Shown here: piece after piece, positions 12,682-23,800 of the stretch
Layout of the letters: every line of letters starts with the position of its first letter
Position numbering within the stretch: position 1 is the stretch's first letter
Source of the DNA: Manduca sexta
Lineage: Eukaryota; Arthropoda; Insecta; Lepidoptera; Sphingidae
Assembly: GCF_014839805.1 (NCBI RefSeq)
Contig: NC_051118.1
Span: 7,680,391 to 7,744,390, forward strand
Direction: 5' to 3'
DNA length: 64,000 nucleotides
The notes under the pieces: model-generated
What the model saw: the letters and a program-made list of their open reading frames with translations, nothing else
Database searches by the model: none
Told to the model about the DNA's origin: nothing
Made by a program: the position numbers and the translations under genes

Positions 12682-14419
12682 GAACTTTGTTGCCTCAACA
12701 ACATTTACATATCATTATTTTTTAAGACACATCCGCAGTACAATAACGTAAGAACCCAACATGAATTTTCAACCATTTCTACTAATAAAAAATTTACAAC
12801 ATTTAAATAATCACACAATAACATATTAATATAATATTTTTTTCTAAATTTTTGGACTTATCAACAACTGTATTAATTCACTAATTTAGGCACTATTATT
12901 TTATTACTATACTGGCAACACGCGTAAGGTTGAGCATTAACTGTACAATGATCAAGTAACCACTTTGAAATATGGGATATTTATTTATCACAGGTGTTAA
13001 AAATGAAAAAATATCTTCAGTTAATTAGCCGAATTATCGAAGCGAAATTAAAACATTGACTCATCACTCAATGCGGAGTATTTTTGATCTATTCAAGTCT
13101 GTAATAACTAGTAGATAAATTGGAATAAACCTGTATTAAACGCTGCTATTTAACACACGAATTCTTTACTTATTTTAATATTTATTCCCTAAGGTTTTAA
13201 TACAATCAGTTTGAATAGGTATGGAAATAAATAAAATTGTATTCTGAAGTAATGTAGGTAGATGCAAAATAGTAAAACAATTACACTAGAAAGGATCAGT
13301 ATCGGGCACCGTCTCGCTGGCAACGGTTGTGTCCTTGCAAATTGATTTAAATAATTTAGGGTTCGCGTTGTGTTATTTCACGCGCTAAGTTTATCATATA
13401 AGTCAAAAAAGCATTATAGTAATAATACCAACCCTGTTTTATATCGACAGGTCCTAAGTATACTAGTATAAGTGCATAAACTCAACTTTGAAATACTGAG
13501 GTATAACATTTCAAAATTGCAAAGATTTCTGTTGAACTGTGACAAATTTACAAAGTTCAGAATGTTTAAATCGCTCTTCTAAAAAGTTGTGTTTTTGCAC
13601 TTTACTACTTAGGACCCGTCGATATACTGTTCCTCTGCTGGGCACGGGCTTCTACTACTGAGATTAGGCCGTTGACATCTCTCTGTAATTACTTTTGTAT
13701 ACAAATGTGACATTTTGCACATTTCTTTTCAATTTACCTAAATACGAGAACTCTGTGTGTATAAAATTCCTAAAATCAGTTACAACCAAAAAAGATTTTC
13801 AGGCATAACCGTGTTTCAAAGCGTGTGAGACAACACATTTTAATCTCGCTCTGTTCCATTCGGCTTTGTAATAATAGTTTCACAGTTTATTTTCCATGAA
13901 CAGTATACATTACCGATCAAGGGGATATTTGCAAAAATTCGACGTAAACTGTTGTAAGTAGATATAAAAACCGAAATTAACATTTAACACTCATCGTTTA
14001 AGCTTCTTTTTTCCATAACCATTTTTAATTTTAAACGTAAATTCCTTTCAAAATAATATTGAAGTGAATATTGCACTAGTTCTTTTAAATTTTGCATTCA
14101 CTATGCAATGTCATATATCACTTACAACAGTTTACGTGGAATCGTAGATTTTTCACAGTTATTAATACTAGTAAATACTAACATAATGGATGGGTACACT
14201 TCATATTACATAAATCAGGTAGATTATTATTACACCTACACTAAAATTAGTTTAATTTCAATGTCTAACATTCGCGTAAACATAAGAAATCATTATACAC
14301 TAATGTCTTTAAGTTGGTATTTTAAGTACTATGATAAATTCCGAACAAAAATTCGTTAACTAAAATTTAACAGCTAAAAATATTGAAAATAGCAATAGCC
14401 ACATAATTACAATACACAT

Positions 14420-14746
14420 CGTGATTTTATAGTCGTTTTGGAACAAATTTAAATACTGTATCAATAATAGAGTTATAAACATTAAAATTGATGTTTACGA
14501 ATAATAAATGAGAACTCGTGGTGATGCAACTAAATCTCACGTACTACTACGTTCACTACAATCGGTGCCATACATAACTATGAATAATTGTCGCAATGTT
14601 ACTATCATTATGAAACTCGAACGAGTGAAAAATATTATCTAAAACTATTTTTTTAATTATCAACAGTACAATTCATTAACCATTTTTTTATCCTACAAAT
14701 TGTTCAGAATAACCATATATTGATTCCAAAACGACTGTAAAATCAT
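14420..14746 (+). mobile_element. MITE with 24-bp inverted ends, copy 1
   Basis: Left end GTGATTTTATAGTCGTTTTG at 14421 and right end CAAAACGACTGTAAAATCAT at 14726-14745 are inverted copies differing at only a few positions. The interior (GATGCAACTAAATCTCACGTA and onward) is found inverted at 63305-63592, showing a family. No coding sequence. Confidence 0.8.
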
Positions 14747-15609
14747 GGTATTTTTACGTTTTGTTCCGATGACATTTCGGCCCCTTGGACCACGGCCCCT
14801 GCCACATAGGGGTCGCAAATGCCGGTATTATAATAAATCACTTCCGAAAATCGTCCTTTTTGGCCCCTATCAAGGGACCCAAATGCGAATATAGAGGTAT
14901 AAAGCGAATCAACGCTTGCGCAGTAAATCATTTTTAAGAGCTCGTTTACTCGATGCTGTTATAAAGTATGAAATGTGTCAAAGTATATCAATTTTGAGAT
15001 ACATTTTTGACACTTACAATCAGACAAAAATGATTGTCAGAAGCTCTTTCTATTTCATATAAGCTTGTATAAGTTGAATATTTGTATGATATGAATGCCG
15101 TAAAATATTCTCTGACAGTCCGCGGTACATAGAAATACAATAATTAACGTTATACGTGGTACAGACAGCAACAAAAACAACTGACTAATTAATCAGCTAT
15201 GACTTTAAAAATTATTTATACACTCATTTAAATCAATTTTTTTTCATAAATAACCCTTTTGTAATTTATTTTGGTAAATTAATTATTGTAGATGAGGATA
15301 CAAAAGTAAGTATGCCATCAAAGTGTTTTGTTATGCAGTTATTTTTGTAGCTCATTGTATGTACAAAAAGTATCTACACTGAAGTAAAATAGTGGACGAA
15401 TTTTCATAAATATTCACTTATACATATTTTAAATCATGAGAAACACATAAGAAAAATTCCAAATAATTGACATAAACATTGGTCATAAATTGATATGAAA
15501 TGACAAATACATACATTACACCAATATTTTTAGCAAGAAGTTACGTCACTTCGCCCTTCCTCTACACCTTCCCTCACTTTAGCCTCTAATAACATCTGCT
15601 ACTCATGAC

Positions 15610-15903
15610 TAGGGTTGCCATATAGGTTTTACAAAACGTATAAAAAAAATATAGTACACTTCAAAAAATTATAGTATTATTATAAAAAAACAAATAATAG
15701 ACAAATATATATTTGTTACTGACCCATCATTCAAAAGCTACTGTAAAGGAGCGTTCACATATTTTTAAAATTAAGTATTTGTTTACTAGATTGAAGTGTT
15801 GAAAATATTGTAGTTTTGCGTACTATTTCTTCAACAGTGTACTATAGTACGCAAACCCAAAATCAGTACAATACTATAAATTATAATACAGTTGGCAACC
15901 CTA
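15610..15903 (+). mobile_element. hAT-like MITE with perfect 8-bp target duplication
   Basis: Ends TAGGGTTGCCA and TGGCAACCCTA are inverted. Flanks CTCATGAC at 15602-15609 and 15904-15911 are identical, an 8-bp duplication as made by hAT transposases. The 294-bp interior is AT-rich and non-coding. The same terminal motif recurs at 31785 and 36106. Confidence 0.85.
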
Positions 15904-16159
15904 CTCATGACTAACTTTACCAGCCGTTATAATAAACGTCAGTTGTACACTCAAACGCAATAATAGCTGAACAAATCCAAAACATATTTACTGGTGAAAA
16001 AAAGTCACATTCCGAAATGGGTTTGAATTTGTTCAAGTTATTTTGGGGCTGACTGTAATATCACTTCCATAAAAGTAGTCAAGTATCTTAATATTGGACT
16101 GTTGTCAATACTTTCATATGTACAGTACTTCTGATCTATATCCCGTAATGTAGAATGGT

Positions 16160-16290
16160 ATCTGGTGATGAAGAAAGGTATCTCACCGCACTATAGAGCG
16201 AAGGAACAGAGTGCTTGTGTATTGCACACACTTGTGCATTATAATATCTCCTGCATGGTTGATCTCCTTTGAGATTGGTGAATTGGTATT
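16160..16290 (+). repeat. dispersed repeat with CACACTTGTGCAC core, partial
   Basis: GAAGGAACAGAGTGCTTGTG, GCACACACTTGTGCATTATA and GATCTCCTTTGAGATT follow the order of the copy at 4540. Confidence 0.55.
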
Positions 16291-17344
16291 CGTACTTAAA
16301 AATAGGACGAAATCATAGACAATGTGATGGTACTAAAATGGCAAATATAATGTAATCAGTAGATTCTAAATTATTTCATATTAACCTGTATATTATAATA
16401 AATATATATTTTTTATATTTGCCTTTGACGGGCAATTTGCTTTGAATTACAATTTCATGCATTCCATCCAATTTGAAACTATTTTTAAGTAAAGGCCAGC
16501 TAATAAAAAAAAAACAGTAATGTCTGTGGATTATAATACCAGTGGCTTAATAAAAGTCATTTATGTGTGAACTGAGAAAAACATGGATCAAGTTTACTTT
16601 TTTGGCAATCACATCTATCATAAAAGGCACAAGTGATTGAACACTGCAATTAAATATAGGCCGTATGTAATAGCAGCGTAAAGTTTAATTTCAACATATC
16701 TACAGATTAGGGGTCGCTCAGGTATTAGGTAAGTACTAAAGGGACGAGAGGGAGGGGTCTTCAGTTTGCTTATTTTAAATAACATGGGAAGGGTCTGAAT
16801 AGTAAATACGTCAGCAATATTTATTTACAAATTTTTGGATAAATAAAATTAAACCAATTTAAAAAATATTTTGTAAACATACCTATGCTTTCTTGGGGTC
16901 GTAAGAACGGTGCTGCTGACAAAAGGCGCGGATGGGGAGGGGACCTAAATACTAAAATTCTGTTTACATAATACTCGCAGGGCCTAAAAGAGGACGCAAT
17001 TTTTTTTTAAAATCATAATGATTCCTCAATGTTTCGTAATCAAACTCAATTTATGTAACATCCTGTAGGTTGCAAGTTTTCAAACTCATAACGAAAAACT
17101 CATGAATATATTAAAGTCTACTTTGCTAATTTTATGAGAGATGTATTAATGTTTCCTGTGTTTAATATCTATTTAACACTTACACTAATTGGCATGGATT
17201 TATACATGGTGGTTTTGATTTTGCGTTATTAAATGAAAACATAAACTAATCTTGTAAACATTGTACTATAAATTATTCTATTGAGATAAAATAAAAAAAG
17301 GTAAATTACGAATAAAATAAAAATTGATAAAAGGTAGTTTTAAT

Positions 17345-17600
17345 TTTACATCCCCTACGGCCACTTCTACACAAACATAATTTGTGGGAAGGGCAACATG
17401 ATTTCCACCAGAAATACACTCACACACACCATATTCGCATTAAACTAAAAACGATATTAAATCAGAAAACTAAAACCGGGATTTTCGGCGAAAATATTAG
17501 TTTTTCATAAATAATTTTTGGCACAATGTTAGCCAAGGTACAGACGAGTATGTGGTTTCATTTACTAACGCAATGTTCAAATGAACCTTCTGTATAATAT
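17345..17600 (+). repeat. dispersed repeat family F, copy 1
   Basis: Contains ATTTTTGGCACAATGTTAGCC, GAGTATGTGGTTTCATTTAC and AACGCAATGTTCAAATGA. The same order recurs at 37530-37715 and, shorter, at 51380-51460. Probably a non-autonomous element; boundaries unclear. Confidence 0.6.
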
Positions 17601-18458
17601 AATCGGAATAAGCATCGAATCCGCCTAGAATACAGTAATTAATGCTAAGGCATGCGTCAACGAATAAAATGTAATATCGTATCGAAAATAATCTTTCAAC
17701 ACCTACTTATACATGAGTTTTAGCGATCGTAAATTGTAATAGCACCTTACTATAGGAAGTGTATACTATAGATAATTTCCAAAATGTAAGTCTTAAATGG
17801 CTAGGAAAGTTTTTTTTTTATAGTACATTATCTTGTAATAGTTTGATAAAATTTTAAAATGATCATGATTTAGGCAAATGTTTGCAACGTTTACGCCTTA
17901 ATTACCAAAAGATTTCAATACGTTCTCAATCTTAAATCCTCGATCCGAAGTAAGAATTGACCAATCACGACGAGTTATTTATAAGTACAACAAAAGTACT
18001 TAGCACTGACTGGTCCATATCGCCATCGATAGAAAAAAAAGATTAGGGTCGTTTATTTAATTCGTCGATAGGACTTACGGACATTTGAACTTATATAAAA
18101 AAAATTACTTGATTTTTTATTTAGTTTTTCACGCGAAATCTCATTATTGATCGTAATACTCAATCCATAGACAATATCAATCTTACTTATAAAAAATTCG
18201 CAAAACTATGCTTAGTTACAACAAAAATTTACTCGATCAGCTATAAGTCAAAACCCGCCAAATTGCCTCTTAATAAGGTTCAAACTAGGAAACCGGTGAT
18301 GTTTTGACAGCTATTTAAGCAATACTGAACCACCTCTTAACCCTAAAACAAGTTTATAAGTAAGACTGTATATTAAGGACGTGCCATGTTTGACCATTCC
18401 GCACTAGTACTTAAGAAAATGCTCATGCGCATATTTATATAAATTATTACGTAAATAG

Positions 18459-18619
18459 CAGTGGCGAAGCTTCGATACAACCTGATTCTTACTGGCTTCA
18501 CTTTTAGGTTTATTTACGTTTGTCTTAGTTTTTGTTTTATTAAATTGGCCACGATATGCTAACTAAGGCATTAGTTATTTGCCTCGAGATTACTTTTGAA
18601 AATCCACTCTTCGCCACTG
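18459..18619 (+). mobile_element. hAT-like MITE, CAGTGGCG family, copy 2
   Basis: CAGTGGCGAAG at the left and CTTCGCCACTG at the right are perfect 11-bp inverted ends around a 139-bp non-coding interior. Flanks GTAAATAG and GTAACAGA retain only a partial duplication. Confidence 0.75.
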
Positions 18620-19599
18620 GTAACAGACAAGTCTTTAAGATTTATTTACGAGTGTATAGTGGTACAAAACGGTACACATGGGCGCCGTCAAGAATAGTTG
18701 TAGGGAAGTGCATTAGCACCTACGCATAATACTACAGAATATCAATGATCGGTATAAACCGAATGGCGTTGCCGTTTCACAATATCTTATGACTTGTATT
18801 GAATTTTTGTTTAGTGTAAAAATACATTTTAATGATCCGTTATACTCTACTTCCGTTATGCTATATGCTTTATTTATGATTTTATCATGAAAAATTATAT
18901 TATTATAAAATACGTTATGACTTTAATAAAAAATGGAATGCATTGTCTAACTTATTAACGATTCAAGAATATCAATGGGGATAAAAAGAATGGTAACAAT
19001 GAAATTTAAGTGAAAATAACTTGAAAATTTTACTCGTCGTTTTGTTTTTTTAACAACTTAATACTATTTTTAATAATGATAAGTTTAAGTACACAAAAAA
19101 ATACTTGTGAAAATTAATATCTTCATTTTGGTAAGACAATTTAGATATATAATTAAATACTTTAAGGAATAAATACTATGTTCACGTTTATAGTGTTATA
19201 TTGGAATGTAGTTTCTTCAACATCGTAAAATATTGAGTATTTACTCAAATAAAATGTCCATTTTGGAAGTAGCCTTGTAAATTATGAATTTGGCTACATT
19301 TCTTAAGGAACCTACAGTTTCTAAGTGCTGTTATGATGTAAAAATACTTTCTTTTAATTCATGAACATCGATGACAATTAAGAATGCATTCTATCGAAAC
19401 GACGCCATCTATCGGCGATAATAAACTAACGTAAGTGCTATCTCCGGATCGATCTAGAGGATAAACCAATTAAATTTTAGCTTAAGTAAGTATATTTAAT
19501 GTTCTTTCAAACAGGCATACTAGGGCAGTTACCAGTTTTATTTACATAAAATTATAATTATGTAATATAAAGTAATACTAAAAAATTATTTTATCAAAA

Positions 19600-19800
19600 T
19601 GGCATTAAAATTGGTTGAAAAATAAAGTCAGTATTAATATTTGAAATATTCTAAACAAGCAGGTCCGTGTTGGGGTTATCGTGCTATTTCTTTGTCATGA
19701 AATCAGCCTCATGGCCGACGATACACGGTGACGTCACAGTTTGCTATTACTGTCATTTGACAGCTAACCATTCCGCGAAATTTCAAAGCTTGTATATTGT
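19600..19800 (+). repeat. dispersed repeat family I, copy 1
   Basis: AAATTGGTTGAAAAATAAAG, TGTTGGGGTTATCG and GGTGACGTCACAG appear in the same order as in 24270-24480. Class unknown. Confidence 0.45.
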
Positions 19801-20060
19801 ATTTATTATTAAGTTTTCCGATACATTGTAGATGTGATTTCTGATAAGTATATTTAAAAAGTCAACTACTCTATTAAGTCGAAGGGCGAGGAACAGTTTT
19901 CTCTCCTCGGTTGACAGTTCACACTTCCGAGACCCTACTTGCCATACGGCGCGTTGGTACTTATAATCAGGTGCAATAGTATCAATTTCCCGTGTCCATT
20001 TAAAACAACTTTATTCTGACTGGTTTATTTTCACAATCGATTTAACCCGTGAGGTAGCTG

Positions 20061-20182
20061 AATGTTTGCCGGCAAACATTGACAGCTACGCGTGTGACGG
20101 AAAAATAACCTTATTATGTAGTATATATGTAGTATATAAGGTTATAATCCCGTGACACACGCAAATGTCATGTAGCTGTCTT
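20061..20182. repeat. perfect 20-bp palindrome plus foldback arms
   Basis: 20061-20080 (AATGTTTGCCGGCAAACATT) is its own reverse complement. Directly after it, GACAGCTACGCGTGTGACGG and AATAACCTTAT (20081-20114) pair imperfectly with ATAAGGTTAT, CCCGTGACACACGC and GTAGCTGTC at 20136-20180, enclosing a TATATATGTAGTATATA centre. Confidence 0.75.
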
Positions 20183-20519
20183 GGCTCGCCGGCGATTCAC
20201 GAGAGACCAAGAGTTAAAGACTGCGATTAGGCTAGTTTATCGAAATCGTTCGATTTAACTATTTAACTTCAAGATAGAAAGCTCTTATTCCCTTTACATA
20301 GAGTTGTAAGTCTCCGAGCATAAAATTGGTCTACTTTCTTCGACACAAAAATAGAGTAACTGAAAAGTGATTTTGTCTTACATATTATTTCCAATAGCAT
20401 ATACAACTATCGCTTTACTAACGCAATAATTGACATATCAAAGTTCGGTGCATTCTCAGTGTGTTTCAACAACCAATCGGATAGCTTTAGTCCTCGCAAC
20501 GCGATACCAATTTATATAT

Positions 20520-20822
20520 TAAAATTCCTATAATGGGATATGTACTGAGGTAACGTGTCTCAGATCGATTTGGTCCTTCGAGCTGGATTCCTAATTACGT
20601 GAGCGTGTTAAGAAATTCCTATGATAGGAATCATGATTTCCTATTTTTATAAGCGTTACAAAACTTCTATAGTGGAATTTTGGATTACTATGAGCTGGTT
20701 ACAAAATTTCCATAATGGGATTCCGTATTTCTATAATTTCTTTACAAAACTCATTAGTATTCTGGATTCCTGAGCTCGTAAATTCCTATAATGGGATTAT
20801 TGTTCTACTATAGTAATGTCAT
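20520..20822 (+). repeat. degenerate tandem repeat of about 44 bp, next to the par-6 stop
   Basis: Unit starts AAATTCCTATAATGGGATT followed by TGGATTCCTATGAGCGNGTTAC. Starts can be seen near 20520, 20611, 20659, 20703, 20746 and 20781, with variable decay. It ends about 40 bp beyond the par-6 stop codon, so it is probably transcribed in the 3' UTR. Confidence 0.7.
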
Positions 20823-20863
20823 ACGGGCCGTTGCGTGGCGCGGCGGTACCGCTGCAGGATGTA

Positions 20864-23800
20864 CTAGAGGTGCAGCACTTGCCCGTCGTCCTTGGACGGG
20901 ACAGGGAAAGCGTGCGGTTCCGTCTGCTCCTCTAATGTGATCGCTGTAAGGTCCACGATTTCATCTTGTTCGTCTTGATCGAATCTGTAGCGGGAAAATA
21001 TATTTCATTCAAACTTGAAGGATCAAAATTACATAATCTTTAAATGCCCTAGCGCTAAGCTAAACATTCGGACCACAAATGTTTGGCCGGGAAATTTCTC
21101 ACAGTAAATTAAATAACTACGAGTTATTGCTTGCAGCTCATCATCATCATCATCAGCCGCAGAATGTCCACTGGTGACCATGGGCCTCCTCAAAAGAGTT
21201 CCAAATAGACTTTCGGTTTGCTCACATAAAAAAAATTCCCGAGTGTAAATCACGGAATACTAGGAGCCTAGATTTCAAATCCATTTGGCATCACGCAAAT
21301 CCTCACCTGTCTTCGTCAGGTTCGCTGGAGGGCTGCGAGGTGCGCGACACGGTCTCCGGCGGCGGCGGCGGGCCGGCGCGCTGGTTCGCGGGCCGCACCG
21401 TGATGATCAGGTTCGAAGAGTTCGCCACCATCATATCGGTCACCTGGGGAATGAGGATTATTATAGAGGTCATTCCTGTACTTGGCTGCCAATAAAATAC
21501 TTACTTAAAAAGTAAAATGTGAAAACTTTGTGGGTGATACAGTCAAAAAGCGGCGATAGCTTGGTTGGCAGTGGAACGGACTGCCGAGACGAATGTCTGC
21601 AGGTTCAAAATCCAAGGGCACACACCTCTGAATTTAATTCACCTTTTCTAAAGTTAAGTGTGTATTCTTTGTGAATTATCGCTTGCTTTAATTGTGAAGG
21701 AAAACATTGTGAGGAAATCTGCATACCTGAGAAGTTCTTTATAAGTATTTTGAGGGTATGTAAAGTATGCCAATCCGCACTAGGCCAGCGTGGTAAGGCC
21801 TAATCCCTGTCCATAGTAGTGGAGTCCCGTGCCCAACAGTGGGACAATAGCACACGGGAGTGGTCTAGATGAATCATATCTATTAATTCAACTAATTTTC
21901 TGCCAATCGACACTATGATTGCTTGTTCGGGACCAGACATATACATAATGGTACCGGAACACGACGCACTCACATGGACCGCTATGGCGGGTTTTACACC
22001 TACCACCAGCAGTCTTAGTACAATATACGTTATCAACTCACTGACCATTGGACTCCGCGAGCCGCGAAATAAATACATCAGGCAAATGCTTGACGCCGGT
22101 ACACGTCACTCTGACTGACGTCTATTAACGTACCTGATCTAGCGTCTTGTTAGAGACGTCGATGCCGTTGACCTCCAGCACCTCGTCGTTGACTCCCAGC
22201 AGGCCGGTGGACTCGGCCAGGCCGCCGGGCACCAGCCGCGATATGAATATACCCGGTGATCGCTCGACGCCATTAGGCGTCACTCGGACTGACGTGCCGT
22301 CTCTGTGGGCAAATCAAGATATCAATAAGTATAAACGGAAAAGCTGCGTAACAAGTTAAAACTTAAAATTAAAATAAAATCTACAATAAATATTAACTTG
22401 TATATAGAATACTGAGTCTTATATTTTTGTAGCGTATTTTTTTCCTAATTACCCTTATGCCACTCGTATGAGATCGGCCATTTTTAAAGACGCATTCAAG
22501 GTTTTGGAGTTGCCTGTCTCACGTCATCTCACTCGTGATCTAGTCCCGAACAAACCAAACCAAGGACCCCTTGGATACTGCCAATAAACGCTGGTATTAG
22601 ACTAAGGACATGAAGTTGGAATGAATATTACCTGATGAAGAATCCTAGCGGTCGATCCGAGCCGTGCTTCAGTAATTTGACCCTTCTGCACGTTTCCGGC
22701 ACTATGTCTACGTCTATTATTGCTGATACCTGAAATTATTTTATTAAATTAGTTATTTTTTTAAATTCCTATCGATCAAAGGCAACTACATCAAAAATGG
22801 TTCAGGTATTCTGGAAATTATACCGAATAAATTTATATAGCTTGTTTCAACTAAGAAAAATACACAACCATAATACTACGAGTGTGTAAAACCAAATCTA
22901 AATGACATACACGTAATTTTAATTTATATTTAATTTAATCTAAGCCCGTACGATTGTCCGTACTTACCATTCTAAAATCGTGCGGGTTCGATATCGCTAG
23001 GCCCTTGTTCTTGGCGGGCGTCCCGCTGAGTATCGAGGAGATGATGTTGCGCGGGCGCATCGTTCCGTACCCATTGAGCTCTTCCAGACTGTCGCCTGTA
23101 AAGAGAAAATGATAAATTTAGACATGAGAAGAATATGATAATTATTATCTTATAATTTTGTATTTCTTTGCCAGTACAGTCAGCTACAAATTCAGTAGAA
23201 CAAATCCCAAATGTTTCAACACGTTAAATTTAACCGCAATATTATTTTTTATCCTTTTTTTTTATATATTTTTTTTAATTACAAAGTATTGTTTGGTATT
23301 CCACTGCGTTCTGCGTTCGTTAACTTTAGTTTGCCTACAAGGTTATCTTAAATAAACTAAAACCTTTTAAGTTTATTTAAGCAAGGAAAAGCAATTGATG
23401 ACAAGTTTACTGGCGATTTGAAATTTTGAATTTGTTCAGCCGTTTTTGTGGCTGACTGTACATAGTGAGTCAAAGTGTATATGGAGCCTGAATAATGTAA
23501 GTATAGCCTGATCGAAAGAATAAAAATCTCGCCATGCTGTAGTAAAATATAGCACTAATTTCTTGTAATGACAAAATCATCATCATCATCATCAGCCTCT
23601 ATCATTGTCCATAGACAAAGGCCTCCTCCAATATGCGCTATTTTATCCTGTAGTAATCTAAGTAATGATAACGTTAACTTTAAAACAAAAAAAGCAAAAG
23701 CGGCGTCCACCATAGTAGGTGTATTATTTTCTTGGTCAAGCTATACTAGTGGAATTTACTAAATAGAGATTTCACAGAATAAATCTAGATTCAACCTTGG

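Larger units (their letters stand above)
7890..20863. other. 13-kb gene-poor intergenic region
   Basis: Between the start of paralogue B and the stop of par-6 I find no coding exon. The sequence is AT-rich with scattered repeats; recognisable items (MITEs at 14420, 15610 and 18459, family F at 17345, a palindrome at 20061, tandem units at 20520) are listed separately. The 3' UTR of par-6 should extend into its right end. Confidence 0.6.

Noticed and set aside
21285..21515. Arg-rich open frame, plus strand
   Set aside because: It is the antisense shadow of par-6 exon 6.
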